Shown here: piece after piece, positions 1 to 9,542 of the stretch
Layout: each line of letters opens with the position of its first letter
How positions within the stretch are numbered: position 1 is the stretch's first letter
Assembly: GCA_001564055.1 (NCBI GenBank)
Contig: LKNB01000005.1
Coordinates: 32,096 to 96,095, forward strand
Source: Rhodothermaceae bacterium Tc-Br11_B2g6_7
Lineage (GTDB): Bacteria > Bacteroidota > Rhodothermia > Rhodothermales > Salinibacteraceae
Length of the DNA stretch: 64,000 nucleotides
Reading direction: 5' to 3'
Position numbers and translations under genes: made by a program
Notes under the pieces: generated by a model
Seen by the model: the letters and a program-made list of their open reading frames with translations, nothing else
What the model was told of the DNA's origin: nothing
Databases searched by the model: none

Positions 1-1
1 G

Positions 2-265
2 GGGCCAAAGGAAAAACTCATCGGCTTTGTGATGGACGAACGCGGCATCCCACGCAGTGGCTACGCGTTGCACGCGCCTGACGAGGATGACGCGCCGATC
101 GGCCACGTGACCAGCGGCTCGCAGTCGCCTGTGCTGGAGCAGGGCATCGGCCTGGGCTACGTCCGTAACGAAGACGCCCTCACTACGCCCGGCGCTACGG
201 TCCACGTCATGATGCGGGGCCGCCCGCGCGCCGCTACCGTCGTCAAGCCCCCATTCCACACCTGA
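2..265 (+). CDS. gcvT: Aminomethyltransferase GcvT, C-terminal fragment (5' end outside window)
   Basis: The frame is open from base 2 to the TGA at 263-265, and the track's ATG at 29 is internal. The 87 residues match the C-terminal beta-barrel domain of the glycine cleavage T protein: LIGFVMDERGIPRSGY, then HVTSGSQSPVLEQGIGLGYV, the usual end of the family. GcvT moves the aminomethyl carbon from the lipoylated H protein to tetrahydrofolate and releases ammonia; it acts in the cytoplasm. The catalytic N-terminal part lies before the window, so activity cannot be judged. The gene is followed 83 bp downstream by comB on the same strand. Identification is firm because the segment matches the family without gaps. 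Confidence 0.9.
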   Translation, partial: GPKEKLIGFVMDERGIPRSGYALHAPDEDDAPIGHVTSGSQSPVLEQGIGLGYVRNEDALTTPGATVHVMMRGRPRAATVVKPPFHT

Positions 266-348
266 TCCGTCGGCTGCTACCGGAGCCCAGCGGGTTCTAC
301 AGCCCACCCGCGCAGCATATACCCACCCCCTTTCCCCTTCCTTCGCTC

Positions 349-1071
349 ATGACGATCGACGTCTTCCTCACCAGCCACCCCGTCGCTGACGATGACGTGC
401 GCGGCCGCACCGTCGTGGTGGTGGACGTGCTCCGCGCGTCGTCTACCATCATCACGGCGCTGCATCATGGCGCGCGGGCGGTCGTGCCCGTGCCCGACAT
501 GGAAGAGGCCGGCAAGATCGCCTCCAACATGGACCCGGCCACCTACCTGCTGGGTGGCGAGCGAAAAGGCGACAAGATTGAGGGCTATCACCTGGGCAAC
601 TCGCCCCTGGAGTATGACGAGGCTACCGTGACAGGCCGCACCGTTATCCTCAACACGACCAACGGCACTCGGGCCCTGGCGCGTGCCCACGGAGCGGCAC
701 ACCTCACGGTCGGCGCGTTCTTGAATGCGCAAGCGGTGGTAGACGACATCCGCGCCCGCGGGCTCGATACCACGCTGGTCTGTGCCGGGCATCGCGACCA
801 CGTGGCGCTTGAGGACACGCTCTGCGCCGGTCTCCTGCTTCATTTGTTGTGGGATGGGGAACGACCCGACACGCTATCGGATACCGCTCACATCGCCCTC
901 ACACAGTACCAGCAGGACGCCGGCCGGCTGCAGGATGTGCTCCACCACGGATCGCATGCCCGGGCGCTGGCTGACAAAGGCTATGCCGACGACGTAACCT
1001 ACGCCTTTCAGCAAGACGTCCTGCCCGTGGTCCCAACGTATATCGACAATCGCCTCGTGCTTCGGTCGTAA
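349..1071 (+). CDS. comB: Probable 2-phosphosulfolactate phosphatase (ComB family)
   Basis: The 240-aa protein has the ComB family pattern throughout: an N-terminal VVVVDVLRASSTI strand with the acidic Mg-binding residue, LLGGERKGDKIEGYHLGNSP, and TVILNTTNGTRAL. ComB hydrolyses 2-phosphosulfolactate to sulfolactate. In methanogens this feeds coenzyme M synthesis, but the family is also common in bacteria that lack coenzyme M, where it may serve sulfolactate metabolism or an unknown phosphatase role. No other sulfolactate gene is visible nearby, so the substrate is inferred from family only. The ATG at 349 starts exactly at the conserved N-terminus, and no strong Shine-Dalgarno sequence precedes it. 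The opposite-strand ORF at 277-843 is a shadow. Confidence 0.85.
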   Translation: MTIDVFLTSHPVADDDVRGRTVVVVDVLRASSTIITALHHGARAVVPVPDMEEAGKIASNMDPATYLLGGERKGDKIEGYHLGNSPLEYDEATVTGRTVILNTTNGTRALARAHGAAHLTVGAFLNAQAVVDDIRARGLDTTLVCAGHRDHVALEDTLCAGLLLHLLWDGERPDTLSDTAHIALTQYQQDAGRLQDVLHHGSHARALADKGYADDVTYAFQQDVLPVVPTYIDNRLVLRS

Positions 1072-1131
1072 CATGGTGCGCTGCACGGTCTGCAGTTGGA
1101 TTGCTCCTCTTATCGTTGTACCTTGAAGGCT

Positions 1132-3735
1132 ATGGCTGCTCGCAAAAAAAGCAAAAAGGCAACGGACGGCAGAAGCTTCATCTCCGACCAGCGCCGTAAA
1201 GAGATTCTGGGCCTGCTCGTGATGGGGCTGGCGCTGCTTGTAGCCCTGGCCGTCATCACCTACCATCCGGCCGATGATGCCCTCCTGGCCGACACGTCCG
1301 TCTGGGCCGCGCTAAGTCCGGGCGGCGGGGGCGACGTGCAAAACGCAGGCGGCCACCTCGGGGCGCTCCTGGCGCAGGCGCTCGTGCCACAGTTCATCGG
1401 GTACTGCTCGTTGCTGCTTCTGGGCCTGCTCGGAGCCTGGGGCTACGTCACGTTTCGAGGCCAGAAAACGGTGTACCTGCCGCTGCTAACGGTGCTGCTC
1501 GGGCTGGGCGCTTTCATCATGGCAACCGTCATTGGGTGGTTTGGGCATAGCCTGGAGGCCGATGTGGCCCACTGGAGCGGCGCCGTGGGCACGGGCGTGG
1601 CCGGTTGGCTGCAGCATGTGCTGGGGGCCGCCGGCTCATTCATTGTGCTGACGTTGCTGCTGCTCATCACCGCGCTGATGATCGTCGACCACGACATCCA
1701 GCGCTCGCTGGACCGCGTGGAGCAAAGCTTCCAGGGCGCCCGTGATGGCTTTGCGCGCTGGACCGGTGAGCTCAAGGAGCGTCAGGTGGAGCGGCGCGAG
1801 GAACGGGCGGCCCTCCGCGCGGAGAAGCAGGCCGCACAACAGGCTGAAACGCCGGAGCCCTCGCCCTCTCGAACCGCTGCCTCAGCATCGGCGAAGGACA
1901 AAGCCAACGCTCCTCCCCAGCCAGCGCCCCCTTCTCCGGTGGAGGAGGAGTCCGGCTTCCGGCCGTACCGGGGTGGCCCTCGTCTCAACGACCGGTTTCG
2001 GGAGGGACAACAGGGCACCCCGCAGCCTCAACGTGAGCGCCCCGCGCCTCCTCCCGCTCCGCCATCCCCGTCGCTATCGCCTCAGCCCGCGTCCAGCGGG
2101 GACCAGGCGCCCGCACCTGCTTCCGAGACCGCTTCCCCCGCATCTCCTGCGGAAGAAGAAGCCGGTATCGAGCTCACCGTGCGGGAGCGCGTGGAAGAAG
2201 AAAAGGCCGACACGCAGGCCCGCGCCGAGGACGCTACGCCGGACGATGCCCCGTATGCATTTCCGGCCTTGGACCTCCTGGACGAACCTGATCACAACGG
2301 GCCGCGCGTCGATCAGGAGGAACTGGAGCAAAACAAGGATACGCTGCTGGCTAAGCTGGAAACCTACAACATCGAGATCTCCAACATCGAAGCCGTCCCG
2401 GGGCCTACCGTCACCCGCTACGAGCTCACCCCTGCGCCGGGCGTCAAGGTCAGCCGCATCAAGTCGCTGGAGGATGACCTCGCGATGGCCATGGCGGCAC
2501 AGAGCATCCGCATGATCGCCCCCATCCCCGGCAAGTCGGCCGTGGGCGTAGAGGTGCCCAACCGCAACCGCGAGCTGGTCCGCCTCCGCGACGTCATCGG
2601 GACGGCCAAGTTTCAGGAGTCAGAGCACCTGCTCCCCATCGCGATGGGCAAGACGATTGAAGGCAAGGTCTACCTCATCGACCTGGCCAAGATGCCCCAC
2701 CTGCTGATTGCCGGCGCCACCGGCTCCGGAAAGTCGGTGGGCCTCAACAACCTGATCATCGGCCTCATCTATGCCTGCCATCCGCGGGACCTGAAGTTTG
2801 TGATGATCGACCCGAAGAAGATTGAGCTGCAGCAGTACGGCGGCCTGATCGAGCACTACCTCGCCATTCCGGATGATCTGGAGGAGCCCATCACGACCGA
2901 CTTCGAGGAGGCATTGGGCGTGCTGAAGAGCTGCGAGAAAGAGATGGAGCGCCGCTATGATCTCTTGTCGAAGGGTAGCGCGCGGTCTATCGTGGAGTAC
3001 AACAAGCGCCTGGCCGACGGCAAAATATCAGAAGACGACGACCACGAGCATCTGCCGTACATCGTAGTGGTGGTAGACGAGCTGGCCGATCTTATGATGA
3101 CAGCCGGCAAAGACATCGAGGAACCCATCACCCGTCTGGCGCAGATGGCCCGGGCCGTGGGGATTCATCTGGTGCTGGCCACGCAGCGCCCGTCAACGGA
3201 CGTCATCACAGGCCTCATCAAGGCCAACTTCCCCGCCCGCATCGCCTATCAGGTGCCCTCGCGCATTGACTCCCGGACGATCCTGGACGTCGGCGGCGCC
3301 GAGGGGCTCGTAGGCAACGGCGACATGCTCTACATGCGCGGCAACTTCCTGACGCGTCTGCAGGCGCCGTTCATCTCAGGCGAGGAGGTCAACCGGATCG
3401 TCGACCACGTCGCCGCACAAACGCGCCGCGGCCCGTACCTGCTGCCGCCGTCCGAGGAGAACAACGACAGTGAGCTGGCCACCGCGCTGGGCGTAGAGGA
3501 CACCGACGAGCTGTTTGACAAGGCCGCCCGCATCATCGTGCAGCATCAGCAGGGCTCCGTCTCGCTGCTTCAGCGCAAGCTGGCGGTCGGCTACACCCGC
3601 GCGGCCCGCATCGTGGACCAGCTGGAGGAAGCCGGCGTGGTCGGCCCGTTTGTCGGATCGAAGGCACGCGACGTGCTGGTGGGCGACATCGAAGAACTGA
3701 ACGACTTCTTGAACGCACGCGAAGAAGACGCCTGA
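1132..3735 (+). CDS. ftsK: DNA translocase FtsK/SpoIIIE
   Basis: This 867-aa cell-division DNA pump has the standard three parts. Residues about 20-205 hold several membrane segments. Residues about 205-400 form a Pro/Ala/Glu-rich linker. The rest is the RecA-like motor, with Walker A GATGSGKS near residue 526, a VVVVDELADLMM Walker B and LATQRPSTDVITG. The last 70 residues are the winged-helix gamma domain (GSVSLLQRKLAVGYTRAARI) that reads polar KOPS-like sites and contacts XerD. I chose the ATG at 1132, preceded by AAGG, over the track's TTG at 1096 because the family starts with a basic cytosolic stretch there (MAARKKSKKAT). purK begins 6 bp after the stop, so the two are probably co-transcribed. 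Confidence 0.96.
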   Translation: MAARKKSKKATDGRSFISDQRRKEILGLLVMGLALLVALAVITYHPADDALLADTSVWAALSPGGGGDVQNAGGHLGALLAQALVPQFIGYCSLLLLGLLGAWGYVTFRGQKTVYLPLLTVLLGLGAFIMATVIGWFGHSLEADVAHWSGAVGTGVAGWLQHVLGAAGSFIVLTLLLLITALMIVDHDIQRSLDRVEQSFQGARDGFARWTGELKERQVERREERAALRAEKQAAQQAETPEPSPSRTAASASAKDKANAPPQPAPPSPVEEESGFRPYRGGPRLNDRFREGQQGTPQPQRERPAPPPAPPSPSLSPQPASSGDQAPAPASETASPASPAEEEAGIELTVRERVEEEKADTQARAEDATPDDAPYAFPALDLLDEPDHNGPRVDQEELEQNKDTLLAKLETYNIEISNIEAVPGPTVTRYELTPAPGVKVSRIKSLEDDLAMAMAAQSIRMIAPIPGKSAVGVEVPNRNRELVRLRDVIGTAKFQESEHLLPIAMGKTIEGKVYLIDLAKMPHLLIAGATGSGKSVGLNNLIIGLIYACHPRDLKFVMIDPKKIELQQYGGLIEHYLAIPDDLEEPITTDFEEALGVLKSCEKEMERRYDLLSKGSARSIVEYNKRLADGKISEDDDHEHLPYIVVVVDELADLMMTAGKDIEEPITRLAQMARAVGIHLVLATQRPSTDVITGLIKANFPARIAYQVPSRIDSRTILDVGGAEGLVGNGDMLYMRGNFLTRLQAPFISGEEVNRIVDHVAAQTRRGPYLLPPSEENNDSELATALGVEDTDELFDKAARIIVQHQQGSVSLLQRKLAVGYTRAARIVDQLEEAGVVGPFVGSKARDVLVGDIEELNDFLNAREEDA

Positions 3736-3741
3736 GGGCTC

Positions 3742-4887
3742 ATGCCTGATTTTACAGAGGACCACTTTCCCACCCTTGGCATCCTCGGCGGCGGTCAGCT
3801 CGGCCGCATGATGGCGCTGGCCGCCATCCCGATGGGCATTCATGTACGCCTGCTCTCCCCTAAGCCGGCCGGCCCGATGCGCGAGGTGGGCGACGCAGCC
3901 GTAGCCGACTGGACGGACCCCGAGGTGCTGCGCGACTTCGCAGGGGCTTGCGATGTCGTCACCGTCGAGAGCGAATGGGCCCCGGCGGACCGCCTCCTGG
4001 AAGCAGCCCCTGAAACCGCCGTCTGGCCCCACCCCGACACCGTCCACACCATCCGCCACAAAGGCCGGCAGAAGGAGACGCTGCGCGATGCGGGGCTGCC
4101 CATGCCCTCATTCACTCGCTGCGCCACCCTTGCTGAAGCTCAGGAAGCCGCACGGCAGGTGGGCTTTCCGGCCCTGCTGAAAAAATTCGAAGGCTCGTAC
4201 GATGGGTACGGCAACGCTACCGTCCGCTCGCCCGAAGACGTCGAAGCAGGATGGGACGAGCTTGCCGCCGAGGACGGGCTGCTGGTAGAGGCCTTCGCCC
4301 CGTTCATCCGCGAGTTGGCCGTGCTCATCGCCCGCCGCCCCGATGGGCAGAGCGTCACCTACCCCGTCGTGTTTACGCTGCAAGAGGACCATCGCTGTAA
4401 GCGTGTAGAGGCTCCGGCTGCGATCTCGGAGGCCGTGCGCAACCGAGCGCAGGCTGTGGCTCACGATGCCGTGGAAGCCGTAAACGGCGTAGGCATCACC
4501 GCGGTGGAGCTCTTTGAGATGGAAGACGGGCAGGTGCTCGTCAACGAGCTCGCCCCGCGCCCCCACAACACCGGGCATTACACCATTGAGGGGTGCCGGA
4601 CGTCGCAGTTTGCCAACCACGTGCGGGCCGTGATGAACCTCCCGCTGGGGCCGCCAACGCTGCGCGATCCGGTGGCCGTAATGGCCAACGTCCTGGGCAC
4701 GCGCGAAGGCCGTGCCCGCCCTACCGGCTGGACCGACGCCTTGGGCGTACCCGATGCGGCCGTCCACATTTATGGCAAACCGGCCGTCTATCCCGAACGC
4801 AAGCTCGGCCACGTGACGGTCACCGGCAGCGACCGGGCCTCCGTACGCGAACGCGCCGAACGCGCCGCCAACTACCTCACCCTGTAA
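3742..4887 (+). CDS. purK: N5-carboxyaminoimidazole ribonucleotide synthase PurK
   Basis: PurK uses ATP and bicarbonate to convert AIR to N5-CAIR in purine synthesis. The 381-aa protein has normal length. It opens with the nucleotide-binding loop [16 protein letters not shown] and continues into an ATP-grasp fold: [14 protein letters not shown] at about residues 145-158, then [20 protein letters not shown] with the metal-binding acidic residues, and [10 protein letters not shown]. It sits 6 bp after ftsK and 119 bp before purE, its pathway partner. The start at 3742 gives the complete N-terminal beta strand. Confidence 0.96.
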   Translation: MPDFTEDHFPTLGILGGGQLGRMMALAAIPMGIHVRLLSPKPAGPMREVGDAAVADWTDPEVLRDFAGACDVVTVESEWAPADRLLEAAPETAVWPHPDTVHTIRHKGRQKETLRDAGLPMPSFTRCATLAEAQEAARQVGFPALLKKFEGSYDGYGNATVRSPEDVEAGWDELAAEDGLLVEAFAPFIRELAVLIARRPDGQSVTYPVVFTLQEDHRCKRVEAPAAISEAVRNRAQAVAHDAVEAVNGVGITAVELFEMEDGQVLVNELAPRPHNTGHYTIEGCRTSQFANHVRAVMNLPLGPPTLRDPVAVMANVLGTREGRARPTGWTDALGVPDAAVHIYGKPAVYPERKLGHVTVTGSDRASVRERAERAANYLTL

Positions 4888-5006
4888 CACCGCTATACGG
4901 TACCAGCGCACACGCCTGCCCCGTCGCGTCCCGGGTCCGTGCCGTCCGGCAGCACGATGCGCCTCTGCGCCTCCGCCCCCATGCTCCCACATCCCCAAAC
5001 TTCCTC

Positions 5007-5498
5007 ATGCCCTCCCCCCGCGTAGGCGTTGCCATGGGCAGCGAATCTGACCTCCCCACCATGCAAGGCGCGATCGACACGCTGCGCGACTTCGATGTGT
5101 CGTTTGAGACGCGCGTGCTGTCGGCGCATCGCACGCCGCAGCGCATGCTAACGTACGCCCAGGAGGCGCGGAGCCGGGGCCTGCAGGTACTCATCGGTGG
5201 GGCTGGGGGTGCGGCTCACCTCCCCGGGATGCTCGCAGCAGCCACGACGTTGCCTGTCATCGGTGTCCCGGTGAAGTCGAGTAAGCTCAGCGGGCTGGAC
5301 TCCCTCCTCTCCATCGTGCAGATGCCGACAGGCGTGCCGGTAGCCACCGTCGCTATTGGCGGCGCAGCTAACGCGGCGCTGCTGGCTGTGCAGATCCTGT
5401 CCCTCAGCGATCCCAAACTGGCCGAGGCGCTTAACGACTACAAAGACGGCCTCACTGAAAAAGTAGACGGCATGGATGCGCGCGTACAGCAGGCGTAA
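5007..5498 (+). CDS. purE: N5-carboxyaminoimidazole ribonucleotide mutase PurE (class I)
   Basis: PurE moves the carboxyl group of N5-CAIR to give CAIR, the step after PurK. The ATG at 5007 yields a 163-aa protein beginning [19 protein letters not shown], with the class I signatures [14 protein letters not shown] and [15 protein letters not shown]. The track extends this frame back to 4593, but that part overlaps purK in another frame and looks like a random high-GC extension. The 119 bp between purK and purE contain no other gene. Convergent tyrS ends 91 bp away. A G-run/C-run inverted repeat near 5550-5577 lies in that gap, but it has no T tract, so I do not call it a terminator. Confidence 0.96.
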   Translation: MPSPRVGVAMGSESDLPTMQGAIDTLRDFDVSFETRVLSAHRTPQRMLTYAQEARSRGLQVLIGGAGGAAHLPGMLAAATTLPVIGVPVKSSKLSGLDSLLSIVQMPTGVPVATVAIGGAANAALLAVQILSLSDPKLAEALNDYKDGLTEKVDGMDARVQQA

Positions 5499-5589
5499 GA
5501 CACGGCGGGGCCGGGTCGCGAGTGGTACAGTGAGCACGTCAAGGGGACGGTAGGGGGGTTCTCAGATACGCCCCCATCCCACCCCCAAA

Positions 5590-6816
5590 TCACCCGTCAT
5601 ACGCAATCCGCACGTAGCGCCGCTTGCCCACCTGCAGCACAAACGGGGGCTCTGTAGCCAGGTCGATGGTGCGCTTCCAGTTCTGCACCTTCTCGCCGTC
5701 AATCGACACCGCGTTCTGCTTGATCAGGCGGCGCGCCTCGCTGTTCGACTCCGTCAGCCTCGCCTGCGACATCAGGTTCAGCAGCCCGATGTGGGTATCC
5801 TGGTCGGGTGTGGGCGTAAACGTCTCCAGGTCATCCGGCACCGCTCCTTCGATGACCGTCTTCTGGAAATGCGTGCGTGCCTCGTGGGCTGCATCATCGC
5901 CATGGTACAGGGACACCAGCGTGTGCGCCAGCTCGTGCTTGGCGTCGCGCGGGTTCTCCTGAGCGAACGTGTGCAGGCGCTCCAGATCGTCTGTCGGGGC
6001 GTCTGTTGCCAGCTCAAAGTAGCGGTAGATGAGGTCGTCGGGAATAGATAGCGCCTTGCCATACATCTGCTCGGGCGCCTCGTCGATGCCGATGTAGTTG
6101 TCCAGCGACTTCGACATCTTCTCGCCGCCCCCCGTGCCCTCCAACAGCGGCAGTAGAATGCATACCTGGGGGTCGAGCCCTTTGGCCTGCTGCACCGACC
6201 GGCCCACGAGCAGGTTGAACCGCTGATCGGTACCCCCAAGCTCGATGTCGGCCTTGATGGCCACCGAGTCCTGCGCCTGTGCGAGCGGGTACAAAAATTC
6301 GTGCACGCCAATGGGGGCGCCGGCCTGGTAGCGTTGCTCAAAGTCGTCCCGCTCCAGCATCCGTGCCACCGTGTACTTACCGGCCAGCTCGATGACATCG
6401 CTAAACGACATCGCCTCCAGCCACTCCGAGTTGTAGACGATGCGCGTCTTGTCGGGGTCGAGGATCTTCGAGGCCTGCTCGAAATACGTCCGGCCGTTTT
6501 CACGCGTCTCCTCAAACGTCAGCGCCGGGCGCGTCTTGGAGCGGCCGCTGGGGTCGCCGATCATCCCCGTGAAGTCGCCAATGATAAGCACCGCCTGATG
6601 CCCCAGGTCCTGAAACTGCCGCAGCTTGCGGAGCACCACCGCATGGCCGATGTGAAGGTCGGGACGGCTCGGGTCGCAGCCCAGCTTAACCGTGAGGGGC
6701 GTACCCGTGGCTTCGGCCTGCTCCAGTTTTTCCGTGAGGGCAGCCTCCGGCACAATGTCTTCCACCCCACGGCGGATCTGCTTGAGTTGTTCGTCGATGG
6801 GAGGAAACGTCGGCAT
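5590..6816 (-). CDS. tyrS: Tyrosyl-tRNA synthetase
   Basis: A 408-aa class I synthetase charges tRNA-Tyr. The Rossmann domain starts with LTVKLGCDPSRPDLHIGHAV (HIGH at residues 55-58), and the KMSKS loop is EKMSKSLDN (233-237). The C-terminal 65 residues form an S4 RNA-binding domain (ARLTESNSEARRLIKQNAV). The GCDPSRPDLHIGH form is typical of the TyrZ/TyrS2 subgroup rather than of E. coli TyrS. The gene is convergent with purE and followed on the same strand (upstream) by smpB 37 bp away. No T-box or other leader is visible in the 36-bp gap before it. Confidence 0.96.
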   Translation of the reverse strand: MPTFPPIDEQLKQIRRGVEDIVPEAALTEKLEQAEATGTPLTVKLGCDPSRPDLHIGHAVVLRKLRQFQDLGHQAVLIIGDFTGMIGDPSGRSKTRPALTFEETRENGRTYFEQASKILDPDKTRIVYNSEWLEAMSFSDVIELAGKYTVARMLERDDFEQRYQAGAPIGVHEFLYPLAQAQDSVAIKADIELGGTDQRFNLLVGRSVQQAKGLDPQVCILLPLLEGTGGGEKMSKSLDNYIGIDEAPEQMYGKALSIPDDLIYRYFELATDAPTDDLERLHTFAQENPRDAKHELAHTLVSLYHGDDAAHEARTHFQKTVIEGAVPDDLETFTPTPDQDTHIGLLNLMSQARLTESNSEARRLIKQNAVSIDGEKVQNWKRTIDLATEPPFVLQVGKRRYVRIAYDG

Positions 6817-6852
6817 GATGCGTTGGTCGGTGGCGATGGATGAGCGCCGGGG

Positions 6853-7314
6853 CTACCGGCGGTTGTACTTGTTGATCTGTTGCTGCACGCGGCGCTTGGT
6901 GTCGCGCTCGGCGATGTCTTGGCGTTTGTCGTGGAGCTTCTTTCCTTTCCCGATGCCAATCTCCAGCTTGGCAATGCCCCGCTTGAAATACAGCATCAGC
7001 GGGACGATGGTGTAGCCCTGCTGCGACGTGGCTTTGTCGAACTTGCGGATTTCGTGCTTGTGCAGCAGCAGCTTGCGGCGACGGCGCGGCTCGTGGTTCT
7101 GCTGATTGCCGTGCGAATACGGCGAGATGTGAGCATTGATGAGGTACATCTCCCCGCCTTCTACATCGCAGTAGGCTTCGCCCAGGTTAATCCGGCCTTC
7201 CCGAATGGCCTTCACCTCGGTGCCCTTCAGCGCAATGCCAGCCTCTGCGGTCTCTTCGATCCGGTATTCGTGCCGCGCCTTACGATTTTTGGTGACGATT
7301 TTTATGCCACTCAT
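6853..7314 (-). CDS. smpB: SsrA-binding protein SmpB
   Basis: SmpB carries tmRNA to stalled ribosomes for trans-translation. The ATG at 7314 gives 153 aa starting MSGIKIVTKNRKARHEY; the track's start at 7383 adds an unrelated 23 residues. Family landmarks are GIALKGTEVKAIREGRINL, YLINAHISPY, the basic LLLHKHEIRKF region, and a lysine-rich tail that reaches the decoding centre (GKKLHDKRQDIAERDTKR). It lies between the MqnA-like gene and tyrS on the same strand. I looked for ssrA in the flanking gaps and saw no candidate; it is probably elsewhere in the genome. Confidence 0.96.
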   Translation of the reverse strand: MSGIKIVTKNRKARHEYRIEETAEAGIALKGTEVKAIREGRINLGEAYCDVEGGEMYLINAHISPYSHGNQQNHEPRRRRKLLLHKHEIRKFDKATSQQGYTIVPLMLYFKRGIAKLEIGIGKGKKLHDKRQDIAERDTKRRVQQQINKYNRR

Positions 7315-7398
7315 AGCGTTAGGGGGTACGTGGCAAGGGTGGATAGCGAATGGACGTACATGGGCAACCGGCGTAGGGCACACGGCCTGCCGTGCTCG

Positions 7399-8217
7399 TC
7401 AGAGCAGCGGGCGCCGGTCCGTGTCCTGCTCTTCCTCATCCGGGAGAAAGTAGAGCGGCAGCTCCGGCACGTCATCTACCACATCATAGTAGAAGAGGTG
7501 CTGCCGAAACTCCGTAAGGCTGGCAATGGCCAGATCATCGAAGCGCACGCGGAGCCCGTCTTGGTAGAACTCGTGCAGTGCCGGGGAGGTCTCTTGGGAT
7601 TGTACCCAGAGGCTGCGGCGCTCGGCGGAGGCTTTCACCAGATCACGCACGGAGCGCACCGCATCGGGCGAGGCGGTGCCTTTCCGCATGGCGAAAACGC
7701 CCCACACCATCGGGTACTTGGCGTGCTCGAACCATTCCTGCCCCAGGTCCAGCGCAAGGTCCTCGTAGGAGCGGGTGGCCACTTCGGTGCCGATCACAAG
7801 GCGCGCGTCGGTATCCGCCGCGGTAATCTCTGCGATGGAGGCGCCTTCCAGAGCGATAAACTCGGGCACGATCCCGTAGTGCTCTTTCAGCACGATGCGG
7901 GCCAGCAGGGCCTCTTGTGGGTAGGCCGGATCGTAGGCGATGTGGCGAATCTGGCCCAGCCCATGCCGGAGCAGAATTTTGGCGTAGGGATAGGCCCACG
8001 TGGAGAGCGCGACGGCCGGCAGCACGTCGACGGCTTTGGGGTTGGTCAGTGGCACCAGCGTTGGCACCAGCGCCACGTCTACCTGTCCGCCCGTGAGCAG
8101 ATCAGCGCACTGCCGCATGTCGGCCCGGGCGACGCGGAGCGTGATGGGGGTCTCGATGTCATCGCGGGCCGATACCATAAACTCGGCCGGCGGGTAGTCC
8201 CAGATGGCAAGCTGCAT
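7399..8217 (-). CDS. MqnA/MqnD-family protein (possible chorismate dehydratase of the futalosine pathway)
   Basis: The 272-aa protein has the periplasmic-binding-protein-like fold signature of the VitK2_biosynth family. Landmarks are an N-terminal beta strand (MQLAIWDYPPAEFM), GQVDVALVPTLVPL, IRHIAYDPAYPQEALLARI and a downstream DARLVIGTEVATR. MqnA dehydrates chorismate to 3-enolpyruvylbenzoate, the first step of the futalosine route to menaquinone. The N-terminus lacks the usual SYLN-type start of characterised MqnA, so a divergent paralogue with another small-molecule ligand is possible. The start at 8217 was preferred to the track's 8283, which adds a low-quality extension. The remaining mqn genes are not in the window, though a nucleosidase-family gene lies at 23413. 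Confidence 0.65.
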   Translation of the reverse strand: MQLAIWDYPPAEFMVSARDDIETPITLRVARADMRQCADLLTGGQVDVALVPTLVPLTNPKAVDVLPAVALSTWAYPYAKILLRHGLGQIRHIAYDPAYPQEALLARIVLKEHYGIVPEFIALEGASIAEITAADTDARLVIGTEVATRSYEDLALDLGQEWFEHAKYPMVWGVFAMRKGTASPDAVRSVRDLVKASAERRSLWVQSQETSPALHEFYQDGLRVRFDDLAIASLTEFRQHLFYYDVVDDVPELPLYFLPDEEEQDTDRRPLL

Positions 8218-8337
8218 GGCGGTGTAAGGCGATGAGAAAGAAGCCGACGCAACGGGCGTCGCAACAAAAACCCGCCGTCTCATAACGAAGCGGCGGGCGC
8301 GGCCGCTCCGTAGTAGAGCGGCAAGCTGTCGAACCAG

Positions 8338-8700
8338 TTACGACTTGGGGTCGCGCATGCGCTCGCGGATGCGGGCGGACTTGCCCTTGCGGTCGCGCAG
8401 GAAGTACAGCTTGGAGCGACGCACCCGTCCCTGGCGGTCCAGGTCGATCTTCGCGATACGGGGCGAGTGCAGCGGGAACGTGCGCTCGACGCCGATGCCA
8501 CCGGAGACCTTGCGCACGGTGAACGTCTTGTTCGCTCCGGAGCCGCGCTGCCGGATCACGACGCCCTTGAAGAGCTGAATGCGTTCCTTATCCCCTTCCA
8601 CGACCCGTACGTGGACGGTTACCGTGTCGCCGGGTTTGAAGTCGGGGTGGTCGTCGCGAAATTGCGTCGCTTCGACCAGGTTCATGAGATCGGTAGCCAT
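8338..8700 (-). CDS. rplS: 50S ribosomal protein L19
   Basis: The ATG at 8700 gives 120 aa with the L19 family sequence: [54 protein letters not shown] and [20 protein letters not shown]19 sits at the 30S-50S interface. It is the last gene of the rpsP-rimM-trmD-rplS operon, here on the minus strand. The track's longer ORF to 8940 runs into trmD out of frame and was cut. A GC-rich stem-loop lies in the 70-bp gap upstream. Confidence 0.97.
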   Translation of the reverse strand: MATDLMNLVEATQFRDDHPDFKPGDTVTVHVRVVEGDKERIQLFKGVVIRQRGSGANKTFTVRKVSGGIGVERTFPLHSPRIAKIDLDRQGRVRRSKLYFLRDRKGKSARIRERMRDPKS

Positions 8701-8736
8701 GACGTGCGGAGGTTTAATAACTATGGGGAATGAACA

Positions 8737-8758
8737 GGCCCGGCCGAGAGCCGGGGCC
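8737..8758 (-). other. GC-rich stem-loop between trmD and rplS
   Basis: GGCCCGGC and GCCGGGGCC can pair around a 5-nt loop with one bulged base. The hairpin lies in the 70-bp gap between trmD and rplS. No T tract follows on the minus strand. It could attenuate L19 relative to TrmD, or be a leader to which a ribosomal protein binds; neither is shown by the sequence. Confidence 0.4.
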
Positions 8759-8770
8759 GCCTTTCGGCGT

Positions 8771-9472
8771 CTATAACGAAGTATCGGTGGTGTCGTGCAG
8801 CAAATCGGGCCGGCGCTCGGCGGTTTTTTCGCGACGCTGTGTGGCCCGCCAGGCGGCAATACGCTGGTGGTCCCCTGAGCGCAGGACCTCGGGGACCTCA
8901 CGGCCGCGGAAGGAGGCCGGGCGGGTGTACACCGGCGCATCGAGCGCGTCTTCCTGGAATGAATCGCTCAGGGCGGACTGGGCGTCGCCCAGCACCCCTG
9001 GAATCAATCGTGCGACCGCGTCAACCAGCACCAGCGCCGGAAGTTCGCCTCCGCTGAGCACGTAGTCGCCAATGGATATCTCGCGCGTAACGAAGGCATC
9101 GCGCACGCGCTGATCAATCCCTTTGTAGTGGCCCGCAATGAGCACCAGGTGCTGTCGCAGCGACAGCGCGTTCGCCATCGGCTGATCCAGCACCTCACCA
9201 TCTGGGGTCAGGAAGATGACCTCATCGGGAGCGGTGCTGGCGGTGGCCGTCACGTGCTCCACGGCAGCAAAAAGCGGCTCCGGCTTCAGCACCATACCGG
9301 CACCGCCACCGTACGGATAGTCGTCGATCTGCCGATGCTTGTCTGTCGCGAAGCTGCGCAGATCATGTACATGCACCGTCACAAGCCCCTTATCCTGGGC
9401 CCGGTGGAGGATGCTCTGGTCGAGCGGTCCCTCTACAATTTGCGGCAGTGCCGTGATGATGTCGATGCGCAT
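8771..9472 (-). CDS. trmD: tRNA (guanine-N1)-methyltransferase TrmD
   Basis: TrmD methylates G37 of tRNAs next to the anticodon using S-adenosylmethionine, which prevents +1 frameshifts. The ATG at 9472 yields 233 aa beginning [17 protein letters not shown]. The deep-trefoil-knot SPOUT signatures are present: [33 protein letters not shown], and [20 protein letters not shown]. The ORF track start at 9577 adds 35 unrelated residues. The gene sits between rimM and rplS in the standard operon order. No unusual insertion or missing motif was seen. Confidence 0.97.
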   Translation of the reverse strand: MRIDIITALPQIVEGPLDQSILHRAQDKGLVTVHVHDLRSFATDKHRQIDDYPYGGGAGMVLKPEPLFAAVEHVTATASTAPDEVIFLTPDGEVLDQPMANALSLRQHLVLIAGHYKGIDQRVRDAFVTREISIGDYVLSGGELPALVLVDAVARLIPGVLGDAQSALSDSFQEDALDAPVYTRPASFRGREVPEVLRSGDHQRIAAWRATQRREKTAERRPDLLHDTTDTSL

Positions 9473-9542
9473 GGCGCGGTGCAGCGTTCGTCTACTATTT
9501 CCGTGTATGTCCCGCGGGCTTAACGCCTGCAGGAGCAGATTT

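Noticed and set aside
1742-2515. A 257-aa ORF within ftsK in another frame
   Set aside because: It falls in the Pro-rich linker of FtsK and has low-complexity Arg/Pro composition with no motif.
4593-5006. The upstream extension of the purE frame
   Set aside because: It overlaps purK in another frame and has no likeness to PurE; the start at 5007 agrees with the family.
5540-5580. A G-run/C-run hairpin between purE and tyrS as a bidirectional terminator
   Set aside because: There is no T tract on either strand, and the stem is not extended.
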